This document shows, piece after piece, positions 31,711-45,500 of a DNA stretch of 64,000 bases; positions within the stretch are counted from its first letter, which is position 1; the number at the start of each line of letters is the position of its first letter. The position numbers and the translations under genes were made by a program. The notes beneath the pieces are model-generated. The model searched no databases. It was given only the letters and a program-made list of their open reading frames with translations, and was not told where the DNA came from. Source of the stretch: Limnomonas spitsbergensis (lineage: Eukaryota > Chlorophyta > Chlorophyceae > Chlamydomonadales); assembly GCA_037349105.1 (NCBI GenBank), contig JAYJMM010000124.1:778501-842500 (forward strand). Reading direction: 5' to 3'.

Positions 31711-33056
31711 GTCATACATGCTGACAGGGCAGCCTTAACACCACTTACACACATGCTTCATGGGATAAGGTGCCTTGATCAGGTTCACTCCAAGCTGGAG
31801 CTCAGGTATGAGGAGAGGTCTAATGCAGAGGCAACAGTGCAGCCCACTCTTACTGCCTCACTCTAACTGTCTCACTCTAAAAATGTGCTGGTTCTCTTAA
31901 AATTTCAGATTGGTAGAGAATTGGTTCTTTGTACTACAAATTAGATATAATAAAATTCAGCCAGTTGCATGCAAACAGCTTAATGTCTAGAGCTAAGTCC
32001 AGTATAAGTCGTTTGATCTCCGTTCCGAACTCCATGTCTGAACTCTATGCGACGAATATTTTGTTTTCATAACTTGCATTGACAGTTCTGGCGGCCATGG
32101 CGCCGTGCCTGAGTGACTCTGTCCAGTGTTTAACTTCTAGGCGTTTCCAAACTCGAATACTGATCTGCTAACATGTTCATGCCAGTCTTACTCAAATCGT
32201 GGAATGCCTGTGTCCCAAGCAGTAGGGCATGCAGCAACATGCTCCCCATGCTGCAGATCGTAACACAGCTGAATTGTAGCTGAAGTCCTATTAAATCAGC
32301 AGCGGCCAACCAACCCAGTGAACGCCACTGTCAAGCCAAGTAGGAAACCAAAGCATTCGAATTACATCAAGCACAGGGAGTGATCGAGCTCTCATGGCAA
32401 AATATCATCCTCCCTTTTTCTTGCCTCACGCTCATGCGTTTGGTTCAGTTGCATAAAACCAAACAGCTACACGTTTCAGTATGCCATGTAAATAATGAAC
32501 CAAACAGCCACATCTCCTCTCATGCATCAATTTATCTTCTGCTGTTTTGCCTGCTTTTCGAGACGGCCATGGTTACTGAGCTAGAGTAAGGCCCTGAGCC
32601 TCAGCCTCCTCGCCCACTCAACATGTCTAGCGGCGACGACACCCTGTTACGCAAGCCTCAGCCGGCGAGACCAGCAACGCGGTGTTATTTTTGTCAGTGG
32701 ATGGGGGGCGGGTGGAGGGGCAAAAACATTACCGGACTGGACCGGATTACAACACAACGAGCGCGCCCGTTGCAACTACTTCCTTTCACGTGGACACGCA
32801 TAATTTATCACTGTGTGCATCAGCATGGTTGAGTGGGTCTCAGGCGGGGGAGGGGACGTGGGCACACGCACCTACCTGTCGAGGGACGTCTGTTATCTTA
32901 ACGGTTGCTGTCGTTGCGTGAATTGTCAGTTTCCCCGGGTTCAAAAGCGAAGCAAGTGGTATTTGTGATGCGCAGCCTAGCCTTATCCCATGGCCTTACT
33001 TATCCCCATTTTCGAGGCGTCCCCTGGCCCATCCCCTGGGTCCCCTGGGTAGGAAT

Positions 33057-33148
33057 ACCCGTCCAAGAGGGAGCCTCGTCCCCTGGTGTGAACAAACTAC
33101 GTCAGGGGACCCAAACTACGCGGTCCCCTGCCCCCCCGTATTGTACGG
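33057..33148 (-). mobile_element. 92-bp terminal inverted repeat, right copy
   Basis: Inverted copy of 29990-30081. Outer boundary at gtattgtacgg (33138-33148), followed by unique atccaggttcgg. No target-site duplication is evident because the left side abuts the left arm. Confidence 0.7.
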
Positions 33149-33173
33149 ATCCAGGTTCGGAGCGTGTACTGTT

Positions 33174-33208
33174 GCGCACAAAGAGGTTGGCGCAACCTCT
33201 TTGTGCGC
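33174..33208. repeat. 16-bp perfect hairpin upstream of the glucan synthase gene
   Basis: gcgcacaaagaggttg (33174-33189), loop gcg, then caacctctttgtgcgc. It lies about 290 bp upstream of the ATG. It could be a promoter-proximal structure or a mobile-element scar. Confidence 0.8.
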
Positions 33209-33501
33209 CAGGTGGGTGGTTGGGCTGTGCTGATGATCCCTTCGTATGACCATCATCCTGCTCTGGAAAACACTACTCATGGTTCTTGAAGTGCAACCTT
33301 GGATAGGAATGGCAACCACAATCAGTGTTGCTCGATATGCCCAGCGCGTCTGATGCCTGCTGTGTGTGGCAGGGGCTGAGCCTCTCGGCTTACAGCCTTA
33401 AGAATTTTAAGAACTTAGAAATACAGTAATCACTCCCTAATCGTGTCTTGGACTCGACCTTGCTGGTGAACTGTGGTTAGCATCCAGAGGAGACAAGCAA
33501 C
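33209..33501 (+). promoter_or_regulatory. 5' region of the glucan synthase gene
   Basis: Unique sequence between the hairpin and the chosen start. No recognised promoter element. Listed by position only. Confidence 0.3.
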
Positions 33502-36500
33502 ATGGACATGTCGCCTCTTTCAGGAGATGCGATGGCCGAGGAAGGAGCTGTAAGGGGCCCCACATCGTCCGTCACTGCCCGTCTAGCTTCTATCCTGGGC
33601 CACAAGCACCCCCGCGAGCACAACCCAGGTTCCCCAGTAGATGGCATAGACGAGGACGACGGGGACTCAGCCGACAGCAGTGAGCAAGTTCTGCCCCGCG
33701 CCAGCAGGGACAGCTATAATGACCATGTGCCAGAGCTCTTCGTCCCGTCGACAGGTGAGGAGGTTGCATGCTAGCAAGCTCAAGGGCACGAAGAGGCCGT
33801 GTCTCCCTCCCGCCCAGCGGTTGCCACCACTTCAACAATCATACCCACGTCACCCCTTCAGCACTCGTCCGGACACCTGCCCCGTGCCAATGAAAGAATT
33901 TCACGGTTCCCTGATATACAGCCGTGGCTTGTCTAAAGCGTCGGAACCCATTCGGAACAACTTCACCCACCCCTCTCCCACCCAAAAACCTGGCAACAAT
34001 GCACATGGCACATGCCACTGATTAGCTCAAGGCATTTTTGCACACATACTGGCCTCAAGCCTGAGGGGGGAGCCTGGTACAGCGATTCCTGTTGCTTGGG
34101 CCCCATCAGCCTGGACGCCCAGCGGCCTGACCAAGGTGGTCCGGGACGCACTGAAATAAAGACAGGCTTGTGTATCTAGCATTCGACCCAGATCCTCGGG
34201 ACTTGTCTGAAGCATTCAGGTCATGCAGAAGGAAAGAAAGAAAGATGACGCATGTTGGCGCATGGGGGATTATGCGTGCGCAACGGGGGGACATGGGTGC
34301 GCATGGGCCATGCGGGGTCATGTGCGCACATGGGCGTTAATGCTCTGAAGGCAGACTCGCCTGTGCCGGAAGGGGCATGGCTTACACCTTTTTAAGAAAT
34401 GTCACATGATGGATAGATAGCATAGATGCTGAGAGTCTAAGCAAAGGAATAGCTGACGGCCATCAGAGGCGCGCGCTCCCTCTGCACCAACATACATTTC
34501 TAAGTACTGTGTGAGGTTCTGGGTTGGCCTTTGGGGTTTTGGCTGCTCTTTGGGGTTTGGGCTGCGCCTTGGGATGAGGGCTGCGCTTTAGGGTGAAGGC
34601 TGCGCTTTGAGGTTTGGGCCTTCACCCTTCACCCTCCACCCTCCACCTCAATCTTTCACCCCAGTGTTTATTTTCTCTGCTACGAGGCCGCCTTCGGGAG
34701 GACACCCTGCAGCCGTCAGAGGCTCGATTGGGACCAAACCAGGACCGGCCCACGTCCGGCAGCCGAAGCAGCATGGCTCGCCACACCTGGGACTTCTGGC
34801 AGGAAGCCGGGCTGTGGCTGACAGGTACCCCAATCACACAAAAATAAACAACTCTGCACCGTCCACCCTCCATTCTCCACCTCTCAGGGGCCAGCCACGT
34901 TGCCGGCCCTCGTCAGACCTTCAGCGAAAGCGGCACCCACCAGCCCCCGGCCAAGATCCACCCCGTGCTGTACGCTTTCCAAATGCCCGAGTCGCCTCAT
35001 GGCTTCGATGAAGATGCCCCCGTCCGCGGCCTCAGCAGCCTGCCTGGCTTCCTCCCCTCCCCCTTGCCGCTGCCTGGGGAGATGGATGCTCCCACGCGGG
35101 TGCGGGCCGGGGGCTTAAAGGCAAAGTCCTCCTTCTTCACGCCCGACGACTTTGACTACGTGGAGGAGCCCTCTGAGAATGGTCTAAAGTGAGAGGGATT
35201 GACAGGGGTCTGGGGGTATAGGGTAAGGGGGTCTAATGGGGGTAGGGGGGAGGCCGGGAGGGGAGGGGAGGGGACTAGACAGGGGTCTGGGGGTATAGGG
35301 TCAGGGGGTCCGAGGGGGGGATCGGGAGGGGAGGAGTGGGGAGGTGAGTAAGAAAGAAAGAAAGCTACGCCCTACTAGGGCGTGGAAGTTAAGGAAACAG
35401 CCGTAGCCACATCCGCGCCGCTACCATCAAATTATCTTGAAGGGGAGGGGAGTAGACAGGAGTGAGGAACATCAGGGTTCTGGGAGTTTAGGATAAGGGG
35501 GCCTGGGAGGGGTTGGGGTGGGGGACCAGCATTGCACGCCATGCATGGCAACTGGCCTGGTGCGCCATGCATGGAGACTTGCATGGTACCTTGCATGTTC
35601 GCTGCACTCCTGTACCACACACCTTTGCGCCATTTTGTAACTCCTGATCGTAGGTTTGTTACTCCTCCTCTTGGTTCATAACCGCCCCTGTGTATCTGAG
35701 CGCAGGGATGGTCCCATGCCCATGCCGGCTGCTGCTGCCAAGGTCATCCCGCCCTCGTGTACTATCTTCATGCCAGACCTGTCCACCAATGGCTACGAGG
35801 ATGTGCTGCATGCGGTGGTGTGGCACGTCGGGCGCATTTTTGGTTTCCAGGCCTTCAACATGAACCCCAGGACCAGTGGCCAGGTGTGTGTGGGGGGGGT
35901 GAATGAACTGATGTTAGGGGGGGGGCGGTCAGATGGATCTCTGCCTACAGGCTTTTGCGGCAAATGACAACAGCGCCGATGCCGGTATTTTAGTCATGGT
36001 TTCACCGTTTATTGCGTTACGGTATGTTGTGTTTTTACAGTTGTGCTTTCACCGTTATGTTATGTTTGAAGTTCTGTTTCCACCGTCGCTGTGAAAACAT
36101 GTCCAGCTGTCACAATGGTACGCAATGATGTACGGTATGCAGCCCGATGGCATGCATGCCGCCCGATGATATGCACGCGGCACCTCTGCCGGCCATGGGC
36201 CCATTTCCACACCCATCCCTAAATCTTACACTCCAAATCCTCGACCCTAAATTCCAACCTGTACCCTCACCCCCCCCCCTCCTCCTGCTTTCAGGTTTCC
36301 AAGGAGTTTGTGCCTGCCACCATCTTCGTGGCCACCGACCACTTTCAAACCTGTAGCCTTGACCCTTATCCCTATCCCCCTCCACATTTCAGGTTTCTAA
36401 GGAGTTTTTGTCTGCAACCATCTTTGTGGCCACCGACCACTTTCAAACCGTTAACCCTTAACCCTTAACCCTTAACCCTTCCACATTTCAGGTTTCCAAG

Positions 36501-39500
36501 GAGTTTGTGCCTGCCACCATCTTCGTGGCCACCGACCACTTGGCCAGCCTGCTTCTGCGCAACGGCTACATCCGACGGGACCAGGGAGAGGACACGGCCA
36601 ATGAGCGCTTTGCTAAGGTGTGTGTGGGGGGGACAGCCGGGTCAGGCACCAGCCGGGTCAGGCAGCAGCCTCATTATGTACATACACAATACATCATGCA
36701 CAACTCCTATTTTGTTTACCCATTCAGTATATTGGTCGCATGGTAGGCTTGGGTTTCCCAAGTCCAAGGCTGACAGATTGAGACTGCACACTCAAACCCT
36801 GAATTGCGTTGAACTCAATATGTCTGGGGACCCTGTTTGAAATCCTAGTATGACAGCATCATCTTTGACCCCCACACTTCTACACTTGGCAGGCCCTGTA
36901 TGAAACGCACAGGGTCTCTTGACCCCTTTCCCACACTTTGACACTTGGCAGGCCCTGTATAAAATGTACAGTACCATCTTTGACCCCTTCCCCACACTTT
37001 GACACTTGGCAAGACCTGTATAAGATGCACAGTATCATCTTTGACCCCTTCTCCACACTTTGACACTTGGCAGGCCCTCTATGAGTTGCACAGTGTCATC
37101 TTCAAGGCATACGAGACAAACTACCTCCCGCTGGTGGGGCTGTCCAGGCGTACCGCCTACGCACAGGTGGGTAGCTGAGAGTAGCTGAAGATGGGTAGCT
37201 CAGAGTAGCTGAATTCACTACCATGCAGGTTGATCTTACATCTGGTGGGAACACGGCTGGTTGAAGGATTTTGGCTGCAATTTTGCAGACTGGCAGCTGA
37301 AGGAATCTGTCAGGTAGCTGGTGGGTAGCTGAAGGGCAGCTGGTCCGCTCCTCTGACTGCCAATGCCAAAGCCCATGAGCATGCATCAGTAATATTTTCA
37401 TGGGAGGTCATTGCCCATGAACTCGAAACCCTTCAACTGAACCCTTCACCTGGACCCTCAACCCCCGAAACCTAGCGCCTCACTCTATTTGAAACTGTCT
37501 ATAAATGAACAGTATAAACACTTTGCCATAAATGAATACCCCAAGCTCCTGAAACCTTCATTTTCTTTGGGCTGCCCCCTAGACTCAAATCCCCGAAGTT
37601 CAACCCTGAACCCTGAACCCCTAGAATCCACACCCTGAACCCTTCACTACCTCTCAGGGCATTCTTCATACCCGTCCCTACCATGACGTCCGCTGCACCA
37701 ACGGGCTGCTGAGCGAGCTGGCGCTCTACTTCCTCATCTACTCGGAGGCCTCATCCATGAGGCACACTCCAGAGCTGTTGTGGTTCCTGTTCTGGTGCGC
37801 GGAAATAGGGAGGAGGCACTGTTTTCTTTTAAATAAGAAAATAAATATATTTCCCTTAGGGAGGGAGGAACTTTTGTGCTACCATGTAGTCAGGGGCCTC
37901 TTCCATGAGACACACACCGGAGCTGTCATGATTCTCCCCTCCCCCCCCACACTGGCCCCCTCAGGACTCTGAATTAAGCAACCTTATGTCTGAAGTGTGG
38001 CAGCACAACCTACTCAGCCCCCTTCACCCCCCTCACCCCTCGCCCTGCTCACCACTCGCCCCCTCTGGACTCTGAACCACAGCAACCAAATGTTTGAAGC
38101 TTGGCAGCGCGACTTGCCCAGCCCCCTTCACCCCTCACCCCTCACCCTCCTCACCCCTCGCCCCCCCTGGACTCTGAATCACAGCAACCACATGGCTGAG
38201 CTGTGGCAGCGTGACTTGCCCAGCCCCCTTCACCTCCCTCACCCCTCGCCCCCTCAGGACTCTGAACCACAGCAACCACATGGCTGAGCTGTGGCAGCAT
38301 GACTTGCCCAGCGCACACCCCAGCCTGCGCCTCAAACACCACGAGCTTCGCAACGAGCACCAGTCCATGATCGCGGAGATGCAGAAGCAGCTCAACCTGC
38401 ACCCCAAGCGCATGCGGCCAGAGGACTGCGGCAGGGTGTCGTCCATCCTGGCACGGCTCAGGAGGGTGCACATGAGCAGCGAAGACAGGTAGATGTGTGT
38501 GTGTGTGTATGCATGGGTTCACATGAGCAGCAAAGACAGGTAGATGTGTGTGTGTGTGTGTGTGTGTGCATGGGTGCACATGAGCAGCAAAGACAGGTAT
38601 GTGTGTGTGTGTCTGTCTGTATCCATGGGTGCATGTGAGCGTGCATTTACAGGTGTGTGTATGCATGCATGCATGCATGTGTGTGCTTATGTATGCATGC
38701 ATGTGTGTGCTGATGCATGTATGCATGCATGTGTGTGCTTATGTATGCATGCATGCATGTGTGTGCTTATGCATGCATGCATGTGTGTGCTTATGCATGC
38801 ATGCATGTGTGTGCTTATGTATGCATGCATGTGTGTGCTTATGTATGCATGCATGTGTGTGCTTATGTATGCATGCATGTGTGTGCTTATGCATGCATGC
38901 ATGTGTGTGCTTATGCATGCATGCATGTGTGTGCATGTACAGATGGGTTTATGATTGTGTGTGCTTATGTGTAACTGTTGCCATGCATGACTGCCGCCCT
39001 TGTGTCAATAGCATGCACGGCAGCTTTCATGCATATCATTTGTGGGAAGTGTGAATGGTGTGGAATGTGTCGCACCGTTGCTTTCATGCACAACACTTAT
39101 GTGTGACACAGTTATATCTAATTGATAGAAAAACTGGCATGCACAACACTTATGTGTACCCAGTTGCTGACATGGAACAGTCTAACTCACACGCAACATT
39201 GTAACTGAAATGTTACACTATAATTGATACACAACACCTTCACTGTTGCACGAAAGGTACATTGTTGCGGAGCTTGTTGCATTTGGCGACGGTGGCTTTT
39301 TCGTCGACCGCATTATTGCGCCCATCTTCTCCGTCATGTCGTACGAGGTGCGTGACAGGAAGTAGCTGTGAGGGTATTGCTGATCTAGGGGTGGTGGTGG
39401 TTCGGGGGCTCTAAGAAGGCAAGGAAGTTACGCCCTACTAGAGCGTAGAGGTTCAGGAAACAGCGCAGCTTGGGGCCGTAGCCACATCTGCGCCGTTACC

Positions 39501-42500
39501 ATGATGCAAAAAGAAAGAAGCAAGTACTTCCTCACGGCGGTTACCACTTATATGGGGTCTAGATGATCTTCTAGGAACATCAAGGATGTCACAGCCACCA
39601 TATGTATGCAACCTCCCTCACGTCCTCTCCAGAAGTAACATCTGTCTGTAACCGTCCATGCCAATTGTAACCCCTGCTTGTAACCCCCACAGATCGACCA
39701 CCTGTCCAATCTGGGTGTGGACCCTGCGCACCGCATTGGCTACTGCGATTTTAACGAGTCGCTGTGCAACCGGGACATCGTGCATGACACCATCAGGGCA
39801 CTCGGGGTAGGTTGCGACATGGTAACGGACGTAAGTGTATAGCATAAGATGGTATCGGCACTGGAGGGTCATGTGTGACCGGGACATCGTGCCCACCTGT
39901 CTGCTGATCCCCTCCTCTCCCCACTGCCCACCTGTCTGGTGACCGTGACATCGTGCATGACACCGTCAGAATACGGGTGGGGTAGGTCAAAACATGATGA
40001 GGGCCAGCGGGGCAGGTCATGATTTGATATCATTGTGAAGGATTGATGACTTAGGGGGCAGAGCATTTGGACATTGTGCACGACACCATGAGGACATGTG
40101 GGGTAGGCCATGACATGATATGATGTTTTAAAGGATGGCAATGGGGGTTTGGGTGCCACCGTGTACGATGTCGTCAAGGCCCCAGCGGTAGGTTGAAAGA
40201 GGATGTTTGTGTACCGTAAAGGATAAACGCGCCATAATCCTGTCAAGGGCGTCATAATCTACATGCGACATTATAAAGCTGTTTTCCTTCTCATTTCCAA
40301 CTCCCTTAACCTTAAACCCTGCACCTGCACCCTGAACCCTTAACCCTGTGCCTCAAGTGATCAAGACCTGGAGGTGTGCCCTGAATAACGCCTACCCCTC
40401 TTAACCCTCAACCCTCAACCCTGCATCCTGAACCCTAAAACCTGCACCTCAGGTGACATCTCACGATCTGGAGGAGCATGCCCCATATGATGCCTGAAGG
40501 CTGTAAGCCCTCAACTTGATAGCTAGTCAGAAGCTGCTAGGTGGTGCGTACATCAACCCTGAACCCTAAAACCTGAACCCTAAAACCTGAACCCTAAAAC
40601 CTGAACCCTGCATCCTGAAACCCCAAACCCTGTACCTCAGGTGACCACCCACGACCTGGAGGAGCGCGCCCCGAATGACGCCTACCATCGGATGACCAAC
40701 CTCGGCTATGCTAAACACTCGCTCTCCAATTTCGACGCCCTGGTCAGTTCATAATGTTACTGGTGCAGCGTCACTACGGTGTGGTAGGATGAGTACCGGG
40801 GTATGCTCCCACACTTACTAGTGCTACCACACCGTAGTTAGTGTGGTAGCATGAGTACATACTCTACCTGTCTATGTATTTGAACGCAGCTGTCTGATGA
40901 TAGCTCCCTTCATCGAAGCTGGACAGTATCAGTGTAACTAAGGTGTGATCGCGTAATTGTCACAGGGTGACTCTCCGTTGTAGACCTTGAGTGCTTGAGC
41001 GTTACTACCGGAAGCGATACTTACGGTATTGGGGCGTCACTTAGACAGTGTAACTACGGTATGGTAGCATCACTGTTGCGGTTTGTACTACGGGGTGATA
41101 ACATAACTCTCGCAGGGTAACTCCATGCATTAGAACGCGGATTCTCTCTTTGCATATGTGGCCAGTGACTTCTCCCGCACCAGGTTGTTTGTCAGAACGG
41201 TGCTCCTGATGCTCCTTGTTTGTGCTGGTGGCCAGTCACATCTACCAATGACCGCCTCCCCCCCCCCCTCCTGCCAACTCACCCCTGGTGTTCTGTCTAT
41301 GTGTAGGTGGCCAGTGACTTCTACCGCACCAAGGTGTTCGTCAAGACGTACCGTGAGCGGCGCTCCTGGGCTGCGGTGTACCGCGCGTACTACAGAGTCT
41401 TCTCCTTCCACCTGGTGCTGTTCCACCTCATCCAGGTGAGGTGTGAGGAAGTGTTGAAATAGTGCAAGAAAGAGTGCCTTGGGCTGCGGTGTACCGCGCG
41501 TACTACAGAGTCTCCTCCTTCCACCTGGGGCTGTTCCACCTCATCCAGGTCAGATGTGAGGAGGTGTTTAAATGTGTGAGGAAGAGTGTCATGTGCTGTA
41601 GTATGCCATGTGTACTGCATAGTCTTCTCCTTCCTCCTCACACTGTTGAGGTGTATGGTGTTAATAAGTGTGAATATAGCCAACCCCACTCTCATGTCTC
41701 CCTTTTTTTCCCCTCCCGCTCCGCTCCCTTGCCCCCACACTTATGTAGGTGTATGCCTTTGAGGGGTGGGACTGGCGTTGGCTGTCGTCCATCATTCTGA
41801 CCATGTCCTGGTGCAAGGCCCTGGAGCGCATCAGCAACTGGTAAGGGGGCGTCCAGACAAGTGTGGATGTTGAATCAGCAGGGGAAAGGGGTGCGAGGCA
41901 CTTGGACGTATCAGCATGGGGTGTGGGGGACATTCACACAACGCCTGCATGTGTGGATGCAGACTCGTTCACACAAAACCAGCATGTATGGATGCTGACT
42001 CGTTCACACAAGACTTACATGCATGGATGCTGACTCGCTTACACAAAATCTACATGTATGGATGCTGACTCGTTCGCACAAACAAGCATGTATGGATGCT
42101 GACTCGTTCACACAAAACCTGCATGTATGGACGCTGACTCGTCCACACAAAAATAGAAAGGAAAGGCCATCCCCAAAGAAAGGAAGATCGAAGAATCCCC
42201 AGCCCGTCCAGATCCTAGCCATCATCAAAAAAAAAAGAAACGTACCAGGCAGACTGACGTGCTAAGTGTGCACTGTGATCTGCACTGCTTTCTTTCACCT
42301 TTACTGCCATTGACTGTACTGCCGTTGTGCTGCCACTGCTGTACTTCAGGTTCATGTGCCAGGAGCTGGATGAGCCGCTGTCCACCACACTCAGCAAAGT
42401 GTTCAGCAGCAAGTGAGAGATCGCGGTTTAGTTTCACAAGCGATGGGTAGTCAGGCCGGTGTCAGGGTTTAGAGACTGTTTTTGTTTAAGGTTCATGAGT

Positions 42501-45500
42501 GAGGGTGCAACGGTAGCCAGGCCAGGGTCAGGGTTTCGGAACTGTTTCTGTTTCGGGTTTAGGGTTCATGACTCACATACCAATACACCATAGCTAAGTT
42601 CATAGGTATAAAAATATTATACGGGTACAGTCAGCCCTAATCATGATCGGGGGCTCAATCATAGCCAGGCCAGTTCCCGGGTTTAGGGGTAGTTTCTGCT
42701 TATATTTTAGGGTTCTGGGACTGGTTCTGCCTAATGTTAAGGGTTCAGGGTGAAGAATATGGTCTGTCTAACGATTAGGGTTAAGGCTCAAGGGAATGTC
42801 TCTGTCCAACGGTGAGGGCTCAGGGTTTAGGGTTTTGGTACTATTTCTGACCAGGATTGAGACAATGGGATCTGTTTCTGTTTTAAATTTAGGTCTCAGA
42901 ATTTATGGCTTAGGGACGGTTTAGGGTTGAGGATTTATGGCTTGGGGACCGTTTCCGCTGAACGTTGTCCTATCACCTGGCGTGGCTTGTGGAAAAAATC
43001 GCCGTGCATTTAATGGGCGCTACCAATTGAATCCCGGTGATCTGCAATGTGGAGAACGAGAACAAAATGTGCTTTAAGGTCTGCATCAACGGTGTGGCTT
43101 GCTGTGATGGCTGCTGTCGGAGCCCTACCTGCACGCCCTATAACCTTCATCAGCCTCAGCCCAAACCTGCAAGATCTGAACCCTCTCACCTTCTTCAGAC
43201 TCAACCCAGAAGCCTGAATCCGGAAATCATAACTTTGTCACCTTCCTCAGGCTCAGCCCAGAAGTCTCAACCCTGCAATGGCCCCTGCAGGAAGAAGAAG
43301 CTGATGACCACGGGCAACATGTGGGCGACCATGAACTTCGAGGCGCAGGGTGGTGTGAACGCCAACAACAAAGGTAAAAGGCAAGATCGGGAACCTCATG
43401 GTATTTACCTCTACTGGCACAAAGCTAGGAAAAGGATAGGAAAGCAGGTGTGAACGCCAACGAAGGTTTTGTAGGATCGGGGACCTCATACTATTACCCC
43501 ATCTGGCACCGACCTATGAGGGTCACAATGAAGTTGAAAGCGCAGGGTGGTGTGAACGCCAACAACGGTAAAAGGTGGTATCAGGAACCTCATAGTATTA
43601 TCCCTTTTCGCACCAACCTTGAAAAAGGGTTAAAAAGCAGGACGGTGTGAACGCCACCAAAGGCAAAGCCGGGGTCAGGAGCAGTGAACCTTTCTCGCAC
43701 CAACCTAAGGGGGCGACGATGAACTTCGAAGCGCAGGGTGGTGTGAACGCCAACAAAGGTACAGCTCTAGGCGGCTCTTCGTTATGCATAGGGCAGGTGC
43801 AAGGGTCGCTCTATTCTTAACTCGTACACAATAAATCATTATACAATATAGCTACCCCGTTCCCCTCTTGGGGCAGGAGAGTTCAGGAGGTTAGGCTACT
43901 GGGGGCTCCCTGCTGGGTTTGAACCTAGGTTGGGATTGGTAGCTGTCTAGGCGGGATTTACAAATTTAAAAGATGCAAATCAGCACTGCTATGTCTTTTC
44001 CGCGTGGCAGCTGCGGGATGGGGGGGCTGCAGAGAGCCTAAGCTGAGCAATGCGCGTTTTAATTCGAATTTAAATTTAAAATCAACAGCTGGCGTTGAGA
44101 CTGCAAGCGGAGCAGCCAAACACCACATGCTTGATTCGACGCAGATCAGAAAAATCAAAGAGCAGGCCGCAGTGCCACCGAGGTATTTTTGAATTACAGG
44201 CCAAGGCGACAAGAAGGGCAACGAGGCCAAGAGGTAGCTAAAGCGTAGCTGAAACTGTGGCAGAAATGTAGCCGAAGCTGTGGCTGAAAGTTGTCAAAAC
44301 TATGGCTGAACCACGGAAAATCAATCGCTGACTTTGCAGGCCACAGCTCCATAGCCAATCGCCCCCATATCCCCCATTGAGTTGCAGGCCCAGGTGACAG
44401 GAATGGCAACGAGGCCTACGCGTACGCTTTTGCCGCCGAGAGGTTCCAGGAGCGTCGCAAGCATGTGATCGAGGGCACGCCGAAGAGCATGTTCTTCAGC
44501 TTCCTCATCTGGGTGCTCATCGCCATGCTGGCGACTGCTTGGTGAGGTTTCAACCCTGGAAAGTGATACCCGAAACCTGAAATCTGAAACGTATCCCCTG
44601 AAACCTGAAACCCCTTCACCGTGTGGCCTTCAGCACATCCCCTACAATATTTTTAAAATTCTTCAGGGTGGGTTTCGACGAACCTGCTGCCAGCAGCTAA
44701 ACGAAATACCACATCCTGGGTGAGGTTCAAAGGTTCGAACCCTATGCCCTGTGATAGAGGGCGTATCCCCCAAACTCATTTCCAAATGTTTTGCATGGAT
44801 GTGCACGAAACCTGCTGCCAACAGCTTTGTAAGGCAACGCACCTCATAACCCTCTCCCATCGCCCCATGCCCCCCTCCCCCCCTCAAGGTTTATCACCAT
44901 GTTTATGTAAGGCCGATTACGAACATAGCCCATGTCTGGTGATGTGTCCTCTGCACCTGGCCCTGCCCTCTTTAGTCTTTACCACCTGGTCCCTGACCCT
45001 CTCCCATCGCCCCAGGCCCTCCTCCCTTAAGGCTTATCACCATGTATATGATCGGTCCGATTAAGGAACTTGCTTGCATCTTGTGACCTCTCCTATCACC
45101 GTGCTCCCCCCCCCCTCCCTCCCCCGGCACCTGGCCCTGAACCCTTTGCTCCCTGGTCCCTGATCCTCCCCCCCTCCCCCCATGCCCCCCTCCCCCCATG
45201 CCCCCCTCCCTCCCCCCTGTAGGTTCATCGCCATGTATGTGTATGGGCCAATCAAGGACGCGGCCCAAGCCTGGTGGTGGATCTTCTGCACCTGCTACGT
45301 TGGCGTGTACGTGATCCACTTCTTGGTCACCACCCGGGATGGATACATCGTCTCCTTTATGTCCATGATGAACATGCCGGAGTTCATGCGGGGGCACGGC
45401 AACTTCTCAGATCCAACCTGCTGGATCTACCAGCCTCAGGTATGCTCTTAGATCCAACCTGCTGGATCTGCCAGCCTCTGGTGTGCCTCACAGATCCTAC

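Larger units (their letters stand above)
30072..33060. repeat. right arm of giant inverted repeat
   Basis: Reverse complement of 26880-29997, shorter by about 129 bp in the minisatellite. See left arm for edges. Confidence 0.93.
33502..40742 (+). other. GSL: GSL exons 1-10: N-terminal cytosolic FKS1 region
   Basis: Exons: 33502-33754, 34888-35188, 35706-35883, 36492-36617, 37074-37166, 37658-37794, 38258-38488, 39257-39347, 39693-39806 and 40641-40742 (residues 1-542). Exon 1 is acidic and Ser-rich (MDMSPLSGDAMAEEG). Exon 3 has HVGRIFGFQAFN, matching the IFGFQ segment of plant enzymes. Exons 4-6 follow the helical FKS1 order and end in the YSEAS motif. Exons 8-9 give FGDGGFFVDRIIAPIFSVMS and YCDFNESL, matching the conserved region after the FKS1 domain. 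The exon 2 donor was set at 35188 (ctaaa then gtgaga) because that phase fits exon 3. Confidence 0.85.

Noticed and set aside
34607..35011. 134-codon ORF overlapping glucan synthase exon 2
   Set aside because: Different frame from the exon chain supported by family similarity; includes repeat family B.
38544..39054. ORFs with MHACVCLC-type repeats
   Set aside because: Open frames of a tgtg/gcatgc repeat on both strands, located in an intron.
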